Assembly (NCBI GenBank): GCA_949358305.1
Contig: OX442322.1
Span: forward strand, 2,852,001 to 2,916,000
Direction: 5' to 3'
Length of the DNA stretch: 64,000 nucleotides
Source of the DNA: Strigamia acuminata
Lineage: Eukaryota; Arthropoda; Chilopoda; Geophilomorpha; Linotaeniidae
The translations under genes were made by a program, and so were the position numbers. Shown here one piece after another: positions 10,773 to 21,627 of this stretch. The notes below the pieces were generated by a model. The model searched no databases, was not told the DNA's origin, and saw nothing but the letters and a program-made list of their open reading frames with translations. Numbering within the stretch: the first letter of the stretch is position 1; every line of letters begins with the position of its first letter.

Positions 10773-11540
10773 GAAGCCGGGTTGTTTAGTCGACTTTCAC
10801 TTAGTCGACGCCGTTTAGTCGACGCCGTTTAGTCGACAAGGTCACTTAGTCGACGAGTATTGTCGACTATGTGGCCTTGTCGACTAAACGGCGTCGACTA
10901 AACGGCGTCGACTAAGTGAAAAGATAAATGGAAAGTGTAATGAGACGACTGGTAATGGTCCTTATTGGCAAGTATTTTGGAAAGAAACAATATTTTTTTA
11001 AAAAAACAAGATTACTGCTCAATGAATGTTTCCAAACAAACACTTCCCACTCACATCACATTTTGCGCATGCAGTTAACATGCCTCAACACAATGATGGA
11101 AAACTACTATTTCAAGACAGAACTATACAAGCAGCAATCTGTAAAACATGCTGCAAACATCTGAATGTGCAGAAAAGTCAAAACCATCAGAGAATTGGTC
11201 TGTTAATATAACAAGTCAATAAAAGTATGTATTAACCACACAGTAGAGGTTCACCTAACAGTCTGCAGATATTCAATATTGGACCAAACAAATAACGACA
11301 CAATTTAGTATTCAGCTGAATAGTAAAATCCCATGTTCGGTTGCGTCGACTAACTGTCACGTCGACGAAACGTGCGTCGACTAGATGTACTGTCGACTAG
11401 ACGGAAGCAAGCAGTTGGTCGACTAGCCGACCAAAAAATTTAGTCGACTAAACGACTTGTCGACAAAACGGCTGGTCGACAAGATGATCGCTTTTGCGCG
11501 ACTGTCGACTAAACGATCGTCGACTAAACGATCTGACCCG
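10773..11540. mobile_element. GTCGAC-rich MITE with 8-bp target duplication
   Basis: A 768-bp insert splits the Gypsy-G RT and is bracketed by TACTAATC. Both ends are crowded with the palindrome GTCGAC, usually inside TTTAGTCGAC or its complement. These lie within about 150 bp of the left end and 200 bp of the right end, while the middle (about 10925-11335) has none. The right end reads outward as CGGGTCAGATCGTTTAGTC and the left end has CGGGTTGTTTAGTCGAC starting a few bases in. No transposase frame exists. An 8-bp duplication fits hAT, P or similar superfamilies; the clustered subterminal sites would suit transposase binding. The superfamily assignment is an inference. Confidence 0.8.
10795..10921. 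repeat. Long hairpin inside the MITE
   Basis: The arms 10795-10845 and 10871-10921 are reverse complements over 51 bp with one mismatch, separated by a 25-base loop. Each arm holds three TTTAGTCGAC-type units. The hairpin lies inside the left subterminal repeat cluster. Confidence 0.85.
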
Positions 11541-12194
11541 TACTAATCATCCCAAAAGGCAAACGATTAACTGCCATAAGGCCTTTAATCGTGTTCACTG
11601 CTGCTATAATCGCGGATTTTTGGGACAATCTCAACTGTTGATACGCGTGTCTGTAGTCTAGCTTTGAGAATATTGTGGCTCTCCCCACCTGTGCAAAAAT
11701 ATCTCCAATTGAGGGGAGGGGAAACGGATCCGGTTTGATGGCGATGTTAATGGTGGATCGGTAATCGCCGCAGAGGCAAACCCCCCATCCTTTTTCCTCA
11801 CGACCACCAATGGTGTGGCCCACTCAGAAAAAGTGATGAGAGTAAAGATCTCCTCCGCCACCAACCGGTCGATTTCTTTTACTACGAGGGGCCTGAGAGG
11901 GATTGGGACTGGTCGGGGCCTGAAAAATTGTGGTGTGACATCTGCCCGCATTCTTAAATTAATTGGGGGCCCATCAAATGCCCCCAAACCAACCTCAAAA
12001 ATTTCCGCGAACTTTTCTAGCAGGGCTGCCATTTGTGCCTCAGCACTTGCATCAATTGATTGATGCACTTCCACGACCTTTTGACCAGATGGAGCTGAGT
12101 CCACCACTTGCTCTTTCATTTTCACTCCCAAACGCCCAATAAAGTCCCTGCCCAACAAATTGGGCCCCTCGCCCTCAACCACCAAAAAATCCAA
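11541..12194 (-). pseudogene. Gypsy-G protease end and RT first half
   Basis: The frame from 12194 starts in the protease C-terminus (GPNLLGRDFIGRLG) and runs to the RT entry (PIPLRPLVVKEIDRLV, then SEWATPLVVVRKKDGG). It shifts frame near 11800 and continues with CGDYRSTINIAIKPD, KLDYRHAYQQLRL, which carries the first catalytic aspartate of RT, and NRLPFGMIS. It then meets the right end of the MITE. The continuation lies at 10764, so the coding sequence is simply split by the insertion. Confidence 0.85.
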
Positions 12195-12216
12195 CTCCCC
12201 TCAAATCCCAGATAAC

Positions 12217-13020
12217 TCACTGCCAACGATACTTCGCCAAACACCACAATCGGTGCTCTCGCGTACGCCTTAAGCACATACTGAGTCCATGACTCGAGGG
12301 ACCTTTCCGCACCCGAATAGACCTAAAATTGTCAAGGTCGGCCGCAAATTTGAAGCCCCGCCCAAAATAGAGGAAATCTTTTTTCTGTTTGTTCAACATG
12401 AAAAACATCCCACGAATCGGGGGGCACACCATCATCCTCCTCCTCCTGCCATGTCACAACATTCACGGGCACCGATTTTTGTCTAAACTCGGGCTTATAA
12501 CTACTGTCACCATTTTCTCGCTCGTTCTCCTGTCTTGCACCGCCTTTCCAGGTCCAATCCGGACACTGGTACCTAAAATGTGGACCACCACAGTGCCAAC
12601 ATGCGATCCCTGCGGGGACACGAGCTCCCGCTCTGCCGCGACCACGTTGACCACTTCCGGAGGAGCCTCCTTGACCACCTCTCCAAACGGAGCCGCTGGG
12701 CCCCGCACTCAAACCACTTTATGCGAATCCGCCGCCGGTTGCGCCACCGCGTCTCGCGGGACAAAACTGTCAAACTTGATTGACTTCCGCGTCTACCAGA
12801 TGCATTGGCGCGTCCGCAGTCACTCCGGCGTCCAGACTAGCAGACGGCGTCACCATCGCCGACTAGTAAGAAATTGCCAGCTTGGCTGCTTGCTTCAAAG
12901 TCAAATTCTCGTATAACATAATGTATTTCCTCATACCTCCGTCGTTAATGCCCCTCAAGAACGCGTCCAATACACCGGCATCATCCTCTTCGGGCGTCGC
13001 AAAACCACAAGGTTGTGCAA
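12217..13020 (-). pseudogene. Gypsy-G gag remnant
   Basis: Several short frames give the C-terminal part of Gag. It ends in a zinc knuckle with CX2CX3HX4C spacing (CWHCGGPHFRYQC, about 12563-12601), preceded by glycine- and arginine-rich sequence. Further right, 12790-13010 encodes a helix-like stretch (MRKYIMLYENLTLKQAAKL) typical of the end of the capsid region. The N-terminal two thirds of gag are missing: the frame abuts the short leader next to the 5' LTR. Gag normally builds the intracellular particle. Confidence 0.65.
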
Positions 13021-13108
13021 ACTACCTCGTTTTTTCTTTTAATTTCTGTTCTTAATTTCGTCAGAAATCCACAAGCACACAGGCCGCTTGCCTAGTCGAC
13101 TGCGCCAC

Positions 13109-13312
13109 TTTAGCATTCCTTGCTAATTCAGTCCAATTTCTAAAGTAGGCCTGTCCCTGCGGGACGGCAAAGCAAAACATGCACACTCAATTGCTCATTT
13201 ACACATACTGATTTATTCCAATGTCGTTGCCAAGGCAACCAAAATAACAATCAATTTAAATACATCTCAAGCATTGTCCAACAAACAATGAGATCATTTT
13301 GAATACACAACA
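13109..13312 (-). repeat. Gypsy-G 5' LTR
   Basis: The second copy of the 204-bp LTR, followed on the right by the ATGGT target duplication. On the minus strand it is followed after one base by TGGCGCAGTCGACTAG, a likely tRNA primer site whose tRNA was not identified. Confidence 0.8.
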
Positions 13313-13317
13313 ATGGT

Positions 13318-13683
13318 CTATAGTATAGTCTTCACCCTTTGGGCAGTCGCCCAAGTGAAGTCTTATTTTGTCTGGGCTTACCCGTGGCACAAACTAGCCG
13401 TCCCGCGCCTCCAGGCAGGCGGTCGGAAGCTATTAAGGTGACCAGATTCGAGTTTCAATCTCTATTAAGGAGATTTCCCTGGGTAGTTTGCGTATTTCGC
13501 CTAACCTTTTGGGGATAAAAGTGTTAATTTTGTGCGACAAGTGTTTTAGTGTGACAAATTGTGGATTGTTGTGCGGATAATTGGGTTAAGTGCAGCAACA
13601 ATGTCTTTAAAAGACAGTAGAAGATTGTTCCAAACCCGAGGACAATTACCGGAATTTAAGGCCAATTTTAAAAGTTGGAAAGT
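13318..13683 (+). other. Leader and gag start of an unknown element
   Basis: The interval opens with an imperfect hairpin (CTTCACCCTTTGGGC against GCCCAAGTGAAG, about 13329-13362). A short open frame starts at ATG 13601 (MSLKDSRRLFQTRGQLPEFK) and is cut by the LTR-like sequence at 13684. The N-terminus has the look of a retroelement Gag start but matches no element elsewhere in this window. A tRNA was considered for the hairpin and not supported. Confidence 0.35.
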
Positions 13684-13885
13684 TGTTTAGGTGCGCCAGG
13701 TGCGGCAACGAGTCAGAGGACAGTTTCCTGATTGTGTGATATTTTGTGTATTTATCACGCCAGATGGCGTTATTGGATTATAGTTATGTGTACCATTAAA
13801 AGGTGACACTAATTCTTGTTTTTACACTGTCATGGCGGCTCTCCACTTATTTATCAGCCTCCAGTTTTGAGCAACTAATAACACA
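13684..13885 (+). repeat. Isolated LTR with primer site (element H)
   Basis: The sequence starts TGTTTAGGTGCG and ends CTAATAACACA. It is directly followed by TGGTGGCAGCGGAAATC (13886-13902), which has the form of a tRNA primer site. This is therefore a plus-strand 5' LTR of about 202 bp. Only about 65 bp of leader follow before the sequence changes to the truncated end of Gypsy-F at about 13951. No second LTR was found. Confidence 0.6.
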
Positions 13886-13951
13886 TGGTGGCAGCGGAAA
13901 TCACTATGGAAATTGGTTGAAAAAATCAACTAGGTTGAGTAAAGTCAATTA

Positions 13952-15581
13952 GGACGGTAGGCAATTCAAAAATTTCGTATCTGCGCCATCTAGTGGCAGG
14001 TTTTTAAATTGATTTTTAGCGTTTACGGGTTCTGTTTGCGGTTCGAACAATGATTTGAGAGAAATTTGGTCACTATCATCAATGTATCGTTCTTTTGCCT
14101 TGATTTGCCTTGTTTCTGTTGGTTTATCTAGTTTTTCAGCTACAATTTCCCTTTTTCTACTGATTTTCTTCACTTTTTCAGCAAATTTCACTTCCTTTTC
14201 TGGCATTTCTTTCAAAGCTTCTTCAATTCTTGCTTTATATGGTTTTAACTTTTCTACGTTAACTTTTCTTTTGTGTGTAATTGATATTTTCATAGTCATT
14301 TGGAGCTGTTCGTCGCACAATCTCGTAAGGACCGGAAAATTGAGGTAAAAGCTTATCTGACAGGCCAACTTTTTTATTTATGGTCTTCAAATAGACTAAT
14401 TCACCTTGTTCAATTTCTTTGTTGACTCTATCTTTGTCGAATCTTTTCTTGCTTTTCTCAGACTGCTTTTGAAGTTGCTCATTTGCAATTCTCCTAGCTT
14501 CTTAAATGAATTTTGACGTGCGTAAAGTGAACTTTTTTTGGGGCAGATTTAGGTTAACATCTACTGTCAAATCCACATCATATCCTCGAAGAAGATAGTG
14601 CGGTGTGTAACCTGTTGTTTCATGAACGCCCGTGTTGTACGAAAACAGGACAAATGGCAGGAACTCATCCCAATCAGTGTGATCTTCATTAACATAACTT
14701 TGCAACCTTTTTGCGAATGTCGCATTAAATCTTTCTGTTAATCCGTTTGTTCTTGGCTGGTATCCTGACGTTGTTTTATGCAAACTTTTAAATAAATTTG
14801 ATACTTCTTCAATCATTTGATTCCTGTATTTCGTTCCACGGTCGCTGAGAATTTCCCTTGGGCTGCCTTCCTTGAGAATCACTTCATAAACCAAAGTCTT
14901 TGCTGCTTCTAGAGCTGTTCCTACTGGTGCAGCTCTTGTAATCACAGATCTTGACAAATAATCAGTCACAACGAAAATATGTTTATTTCCAAGTTTTGAC
15001 AATGGGAAAGATCCAAGTGTATCTATTCCAATTCGCTCAAATGGTTTTGAGACGGTTGACCACGGTTGCATTAGTCCTTTGGCTGGAGTTGTCATTGATT
15101 TTGCTCTTGCGCAGTATTGGCAGGACAAGACATATTTTCTAACATCTGTATAAATTCTTGTCCAGAAGAATCGTGTTCTTATTTGTTTCCACGTTTTTGC
15201 CAAACCTAAGTAAGCTTCTAGTAATCCGTCGTGCATTTCATGCAATACATCCTTCTGGAGTTGTTTCAGAACTACTAGCAATAAATCTTCCATATTTAGG
15301 GAACTGTTTAACTTTTTCTTATTTTGGAACACGAACTGCTTGAGTGGTCGTCTCCTTTTCTTTGGAAGTTGCTCTAGGTTTTCAACTGCTGTAATTAGGT
15401 CCAGTAATTTGGGATCCATCCTCTGTTTTGCAGAGAGGTCCAAGTTTTTCAACAAAAGCAAAGGTAATTTTTCAATTTCTTCTTCACTCATCTGGTCTGG
15501 TATCCTACTTAGTGCATCGGCATCTGTGTGCTTTTTGCCGCTTTTATACACTATATCAAAATCAAAGTCTACTAATTGCAA
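13952..15581 (-). pseudogene. Gypsy-F RNase H end, integrase and Pol tail
   Basis: The frame from 15581 opens at the end of RNase H (YKSGKKHTDADALSRIP). It continues through the integrase zinc-binding region (EMHDGLLEAYLGLAKTW, YVLSCQYC). The core follows with IGIDTLGSF, LSDRGTKYRN and NGLTERFNATF, which carry the D, D and E of the catalytic triad. The frame breaks near 14502 and resumes at about 14368 in a lysine-rich tail with ERYIDDSDQISLKSLFEP, also present in D and A. The final arginine-rich segment is missing. Confidence 0.85.
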
Positions 15582-15785
15582 TGCCCACCTGGCTAAACGT
15601 CCGTTGGGATTTCGGACTGACTTCAGCCATTGGAAGAGTTGGTGGTGGGTTATTATTTAGAATTTCTGTTCGTACAAGTAAGGTCTAAACTTCTGTATTG
15701 CAAACATTATGGCGAGACATTCTCTTTCAGTGGCGGTGTAATTTTGCTCTGCTGTGCTCATCAGTTTGCTTGCATAAGCTACAAC

Positions 15786-17338
15786 TCACTCCTGATTGTT
15801 AATCTTTTGCTTCAAAATGGCCCTCATTCCATATGCGCTTGCGTCCGTTGATACTATAAATGGCTGTGCAAAGTCTGGATGCGCCAACACCGGTACTGTT
15901 ATTAATGCATTTTGGAGTGTGATGAACACTTTATCGTGGGGCGGAACCCAGTCAAACTTCTCGTCCTTTTTAGTGAGATTCACCCGAGGTTTAGAAATAT
16001 CTGCAAATCCCTTGATGAACTTTCGGTAATAAGAGCAGAGTCCTAGAAAACCACGTAGTTGTTTAACGTTCACAGGAAGTGAAAACTTCGCGACTGCTTC
16101 CAGGTTCCTGGGATCCGGTGAAACTCCATCAGCGTCAACCACATGTCCTAAGTATCGAATGGTGTCGGTGGCAAACGTACATATGCTCAACTTAACTTTC
16201 AGGTTTGCCGTTCTGAGCTTTTGAAAAACTGCGTCCACATCTATGAGGTGCTGTTCGAATGTCTTTGAAAATATTATCAGATTGTCAATGTACCGTATAT
16301 CTTCTGGTATAATACGACCCTGCATATAATACGACCCCCCCATTTTAAGGCTCCATTTTTGTATTAAATGGTGTTACGCGCTTATAATAGGAGTTAGAAT
16401 TTTCAAAGGAAAAATTTATTTATTTAAAAGAAAATTTTAAAAGCCCAGAAATTCTTCCTCCTCTTCTGAGTCATTGAACATTTATTTAATGAACTCATCA
16501 TTAGAAACTGTGTCCTCAGTGTAGTTGTCGTCATCGTCGTCGTTGCATTGTTGGTTGGTTGGATGGTTGGATTGCCGGCTGGTTGTATTGTAAGCGATAC
16601 CGGCAAACAACTACAAACTCAATTTTCAGTATACGTAAAACGTACATATTCCGTATGTCGTATTAATTTTTTTTTTTTTTTTTTTTGGGATTATGCGCGT
16701 ATAATACGACTCCCCCAATTAGAGCTGAGAAATTTGCAATAAATTTCTCGTATTATACCCGAAGATATACGGTAAGCTATACAGACTCGACCCAGGAGAT
16801 TTCCCAATACTTTATTCATTAATTTCTGGAAAGCTGCAGGACTGTTACATAATCCCTGGCCTAAAACGTTGAACTCGTAATGGCCAGAAGATGTCGTAAA
16901 AGCTGTCTTTTCCTTGTCCGTTTCATCGATTTCTACTTGGAAGTAGCCTTGGATTAAATCCATCATTGTGAAAAATTTTGCACCCGCTAGTTGGTCTAGG
17001 GTGTCGTCGATGCGCGGTAAGGGATAAACCATCTTCTTGGTTACTGCATTTAATCTTCGCCAGTCCACACAGAATCTCCATTTGCCATCTCTCTTTTTGA
17101 TCAGTAATACTGGAGCACTCCATGGGCTCTCTGACTCACGTATAACTCCCATCTCAAGTAACTTTTTTGTTTCAGTATCCTCGATTTCTTTTTCCTTAAT
17201 CGATCGTCTATAAGGCTGTAAGTGGATCGGAGGAGAATCTCCCGTATCAATTCGATGTTTTATCCCTTGTGCTTTGCCTAAGTCACTATCAGATGTTGCA
17301 AATCTATCTGAATTCTTCTCTAGCAGCTGTCGCATCAA
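15786..17338 (-). pseudogene. Gypsy-F reverse transcriptase, split by a MITE
   Basis: The first part (17338-16776) carries IHLQPYRRSIKEKE, SPWSAPVLLIKKRDG, FCVDWRRLNAVTKK, the catalytic FTMMDLIQGYF and LGQGLCNSPAAFQK. The MITE then interrupts the active-site motif itself. The second part (16290-15786) reads on with IDNLIIFSKTFEQHL, the thumb and the start of RNase H. The motif across the insertion is YIDN where active members have YxDD, so the second catalytic aspartate is replaced. Coding continuity across the TA site confirms that the insertion is clean. Confidence 0.85.
16293..16773. mobile_element. 481-bp TA-flanked MITE in Gypsy-F RT
   Basis: The left end reads CCGTATATCTTCTGGTATAA and the right end, on the other strand, CCGTATATCTTCGGGTATAA: 19 of 20 bases match and the TIR extends further to about 27 bp. 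TA flanks both ends (16291-16292 and 16774-16775). Removing the element and one TA restores the RT frame. Inside are repeats of TATAATACGACCCCC near both ends and a run of T. No transposase is encoded. TA and the TIR suggest a Tc1/mariner/pogo relative. Confidence 0.85.
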
Positions 17339-17344
17339 TTCCTG

Positions 17345-18150
17345 TTATGTTGGTGTCATATTCTCATTTGCCATGGCCTTGCTAAAGTCAAATTGATCAG
17401 CTCTTTTTTCATCCAACAAGCCAGACTCAATCACGTAGAATGCTTTTGCAACTGCTGAGTTTCGTCCTAAATAGATTGTCTTTTTAGTTGGATTCGCAAC
17501 ACGTAGAACTCCTTCACCTTTTCTGAATTTTGTGAGTGTTTTGCAACAAATTACTCCAAATCGATCAATTACTCCACTCAATAGTTCTACAAACAATTCT
17601 TCATTAATTTTCTTTGCTATTGTTATTGGAACTACACATTCGTGTAAAGCTGAAATTGTTATTGGTTTTAAAACAAGAGCTATGTAATTTTGTTCAGTGT
17701 AATTCTTTGATATTGGGAAAACTTCTTGTTGTTCATCTTTTGGCCCTACAAAGATCTTCTGTTGTTCATAGTCGAGCTGGCGCCTTGCAGATCTCAAAAA
17801 GTTATCTCCTAGCAGTAAATGGTTGCCAAATCCACTGACAATCAGCACTTCAATGGCATGTTGTTGTTGTCCAACGTCAATGGTAATCCTGGTTTTACCT
17901 ACTGGGGTTATCAACGAACCATCTACAACTCTAAGTCGAACATGTGGACATGGTTGGTATTTGGGCTGCAGAGTTCTTACTAAATCTTCATTAATGATGT
18001 TACGATAACCTCTAGAGTCCAAGACACCAGTTATCTCCATCCCATTCACTACTACTGGAATCTGCAAAAGTTCATCTGTGGCGTTCAGCTCAACAATTTC
18101 TAATTTTCTCTTTTTGAATTTCTTTTTGTTTTTCCGTCTTTGTGGCCATT
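17345..18150 (-). pseudogene. Gypsy-F protease region
   Basis: The frame from 18067 gives the retropepsin-like domain. The active-site loop is VLDSRGYRNI, where Gypsy-D has DSGG and Gypsy-A DTGA, so the critical glycine is arginine here. Later motifs are HLLLGDNFLRSAR and IFVGPKDEQ, then the conserved linker with HECVVPI, DRFGVICCKTLTKF and RVANPTKKTIYLGRNS. It leads directly into RT after a stop at about 17340. The basic stretch preceding the protease follows the decayed gag-pol frameshift site at 18151-18160. Confidence 0.8.
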
Positions 18151-19193
18151 CTAGTTTTCCGGTTGGTTAGGTGGTCTACCACGTGGGGCTCCTCGTTGAC
18201 CTCGGCCTCCTCGGTAATTTGGATCGTATCTTTTACCTTTATAATTTGGATTTAATGGATGGTCTTGGTTATTTGGATTTCCCTGTTGCCTTTGACCTTG
18301 TGGTGAATTCCATTGCTGTTGTGGATATTGTTGTTGGAATCCTTGGCCTGGATTATTCCACTGATTATTCCAATTGCCCCTGTTTTGACCTCTATTGTTG
18401 TTTCATCCTCTGCCTTGGTTGTTCCAGTTGTTATTGTTCCACTATCCACGTTGTTGTCTGGGTCGTCCTCTAGAATTTCCTCTATTGTAGAACTGGCCCT
18501 GGTTTGGATGTGGTGTATACCATTGATTTTGGTAGAAGATAGGAGTGAAATCTGCATATTGAACACCCCCAAACTGCTGCTGTTGTCTTAGCAGCTTGAC
18601 CTCTGCTAACAACTCGTCTTTTGTTTTATTGACGTCGCTCGGTTCTACCACAATGAAGCAGAATGTTTTAGCACAATTGACAGATGTTTAATTCTTTCTG
18701 TATCATCAGGTATTGTATCTTCTTATCCAATTAACCACGAGTCGATATTTCCTGTAGCTGGATCAAATTCAACTGGATTTCTTCTATTAACCACTAAATT
18801 TTGTAATACTGTTTGTATTGCCAACATTTCTGGTGATGGCGAAGCATTAGCCATTTTAATTGGAAATTGTTCTTTTTTAATACACAAATCTGAAAGTTCT
18901 AAATTTGGTTGCTCCTCAACGTCTTGGAAAATGTCCTTCTCGTCCGCGTCGTCTAAATCCCCCTGTTCTCGTATCAATACAGTAATTCTCCTAATTGCTC
19001 CATTTCATTTGGAAACAATTCAGCTGGAAGATCAGGATTAACAACTCGTCTACGGTGCTGTTCCGGGATTTCACCTTCTCTTTTTTGAGTTTTAAGTTCC
19101 TCTTTGGGTTTTGGCTTCAGTCACCTTGTCGCTCAATACTGTTTCTTCTTCCAAATCCTCTTCTTTCTTGACACCTGAGAGCAGATAATCCAT
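18151..19193 (-). pseudogene. Gypsy-F gag remnant
   Basis: Gag starts at about 19193 (MDYLLSGVKKEEDLEEE), shifts frame, then shows ATGNIDSWLIG, matching GNIDEWIVG of Gypsy-D. Most of the capsid is deleted between about 18660 and 18720. The rest is a glutamine-, arginine- and glycine-rich C-terminal region (YQNQWYTPHPNQGQFYNRG). The end reads GGAAAAC TAG (18160-18151), a one-base variant of the GGGAAAC TAG slippery site kept in A and D. Confidence 0.7.
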
Positions 19194-19700
19194 TACGTAT
19201 TTTGAAAACGCGTAACGTTTAGAGTCCGCAATGATTAATTAAATATAGAGAAGACACAATCCTTTTCGCTGAAGCAAATTCCTTTTTATAGATAAACACT
19301 TATCACAAAACAAACACTTTCACTTTCTGAAATAAATTCAATAATTAAACAATTCAATTTTCACGGTCATTTATAAAAAAACACTAAATAACTATCAGTA
19401 AATATTGTTACGTGGCTAAACTACTACTATTTAACCACATAAATGACTTGTTGCAGAACTAAAACTAGGGGTTTGAATTGCGTTGATTTAACTCCTAATT
19501 ATGTTGCAGATAAGAGAAGAATGAAGAGGACTCATTGTTTATTAGATAAACATAAAATATATCTTTATTCAATCACAACTTAAAGAACTTAAGACTAATT
19601 CTTAAAACTAACTTAAATCTAGTAAGCATGAATAACAATCGGCGGGTGAAGAACCTCGAGATGCCGTAGCAATAACTGCTCGACAACCTCTCGGTGTAAT

Positions 19701-21424
19701 TTGTATACCATGTGACGATTCTACTTTAGGCTAGTTTAATAGCCATTTAAGATAGATAAATAATCGGTTTAAACAAGACGTTGCTAGGAGTAGCAACAAC
19801 CTAACCGAGATAAGCTTACGGAAGTCTGTGTAAAATGTGAATTCATGACTGAGTAGAAATAACTTACAGTATTAGTGTGACATAACATATTTATTACTAA
19901 ATATTAATGATAACATAATTGGGTTCTTGACGCGTGTAAACGGGCGGCATCAACTGGTTGAGGATCCGGGCGAAGCCAGAGGGATACGGCTGACTTGTGG
20001 CATCGTCACAAATAACGCTACGGAGACGTATTTGGTCCGCAGCTCGAGTATCTAATGATGCGAAGAGTCCTTCGCATAAATAGGAATATTCGGCAGAATA
20101 TTCCATGTTCCAAATGAATAAATGTAAAGTGATTAATGGAATATAACAAATGAATTGTTATAAAAATATTAATTGGGCGGGGACCGTCACGACAATTGAG
20201 AGAACGTCGCGGGAGTTGTTGAGACTCCATCCGCCAGCATGCCTTACGACGACAAGATCTCGTGATCAGGCGCCGAGTATTTAATTGTACGCTTTAATTC
20301 GCTATCGGTGGTACCAACCACCAGGTAAACATTTCTATGGACTTACCGGAATAAAAAGTATTGCCAATACAGGATTACCAATGCCCGAGTAATTTGTTTA
20401 ACACAGTGTTGTTCAACTCCTGTTCACGGGTTACTAACCCGGAGAGTACAATGGGGCGGGGACCGTCACGACGGTCGAGAGAACCATCGCGGGAGGATTT
20501 GACTCCTCCATCCGCCAGCATGCCTTACGATGACGGGATCAGTAGATCGAGCACCGGGTAAAATATTAATTGGCCACTGCCGTTGGATTACCATTATCCA
20601 GGTAGTTTTTTATCGCAACATCTGAAGATATTACTCACGGGCTACCAACCCGGCGTGTTACCTGTGCATTAGGCCTTTACCGACTTTTAACGTGCGGAAG
20701 GACCAATCGAGAAAAGACGGGAACCTGCAAGGGCTGTTTACAACAGCCATCCTGCAGCGGACTGAGGCCAGTTAGCTGAGGGACCTACTTTCATTTAGCA
20801 AGGTCGTACTGTTATATATACGACCGTTATATTTAGCCACCGTACGAAATCTAACTGTCCCGTAGAACAGCAAGCTAACGTTACGGGACCATTTCATGCA
20901 AACGCATGTCTATTACCGGGTTGGTCTTCCCCAAATAGCCCTACAACAGCAATAACAATATAGTAATGAATACCAACTGTGGAGAGCTGAGGTGGCCTGA
21001 TGTGTTGATAGAGAAAGTGAAATCAAACGATAACAACAATTCAACTACAGACAGTATACGAGTTCAGTTATCAAGCCAGGGGGTCGAGTGGGTGAGAAAC
21101 TGATGCTTATATAGTTCTGTAGAACTTACTAGATTGGCGACAGCCAATCAGCGTACGAATCGGCGGATTCGTGGGTCACTAGTCCGGACCTAAAATATGA
21201 CTATGTCCAGATGGGCCCAGTTGGGGGTAGGAAGGGTCCAAATGGTTCCCTTCGACAGGTAAGTAATGTGGATATTGATTCAGCAGAATCAACATCATTA
21301 AGTAGTTAATACTTAATACTTAAACAGCGCCATCTACTGTGAACATTGATAACTATCGATTTGTAATCATCACAACCAATCAATGGTATACAAATGGTAT
21401 ACAAATGGTATACAAATCAATGGT
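19701..21424. mobile_element. Unclassified 1.7-kb insert in an LTR
   Basis: The insert starts TTGTATACCATGTG. Near its right end lie four direct copies of ATGGTATAC; two of them extend as ATGGTATACAAA, the exact reverse complement of the left end read from one base earlier (TTTGTATACCAT). The overlap with the empty LTR is only AT. It contains two diverged direct modules starting GGCGGGGACCGTCACGA (20176 and 20456), each with CATCCGCCAGCATGCCTTACGA. No protein is encoded. It could be a non-autonomous TIR element or an unknown repeat; a deletion in the other LTR is the alternative. Confidence 0.5.
20175..20660. repeat. Two tandem diverged modules of about 280 bp
   Basis: Modules beginning at 20175 and 20455 share GGCGGGGACCGTCACGA, then CATCCGCCAGCATGCCTTACGA in two halves, then a GGTTACTAACCCGG or GGCTACCAACCCGG segment near the end. 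They lie inside the 1.7-kb insert. Confidence 0.7.
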
Positions 21425-21627
21425 ATACCTGGGGAGAACTGACAATTCAGCTCTCTTCATCAATCAAGTAAACTTGGGTCATTCTAATACTATTTAATGG
21501 GTGAACTAATGACATCATTCGCTTAAGGCAAACTCTGGTGGGAGTTTAAGGGATTAATTCGAATTGTTTAGTTACGGAAGCGAGGTGGCGACAACTGATT
21601 CACAGTGTGCTCGTCACCCTCGTAACA

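Larger units (their letters stand above)
8094..13317 (-). mobile_element. Gypsy-G, Ty3/gypsy element with ATGGT duplication
   Basis: The 204-bp LTRs at 8099-8302 and 13109-13312 flank a minus-strand gag-pol. The target duplication ATGGT sits at 8094-8098 and 13313-13317. Read on the minus strand the LTR starts TGTTGTG and ends TAAA, a non-canonical end. A likely primer site GTGGCGCAGTCGACTAGG follows the 5' LTR (about 13090-13108). The copy is dead: most of gag and the integrase core are gone, RT is interrupted, and frames are broken. It sits 165 bp past the stop codon of the WAP-like gene. Confidence 0.85.
19406..21627 (-). repeat. Gypsy-A 3' LTR carrying a 1.7-kb insert
   Basis: The ends (TGTTACGTGGCTAAAC and CACCCTCGTAACA) match the 491-bp 5' LTR at 36936-37426. 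Between 19700 and 21425 it holds extra DNA absent from the 5' LTR. Without this insert the LTR is 498 bp, near the length of its partner, which favours an insertion here over a deletion there. Confidence 0.8.

Noticed and set aside
13318-13480. Hairpin and TAGTATAG-like box as a tRNA or SINE head
   Set aside because: No cloverleaf, no convincing B box and no poly(A) tail could be drawn.
19406-21627. A true 2.2-kb LTR for Gypsy-A
   Set aside because: The partner LTR is 491 bp and matches only the two outer parts, which total 498 bp here; D also has a 545-bp LTR.
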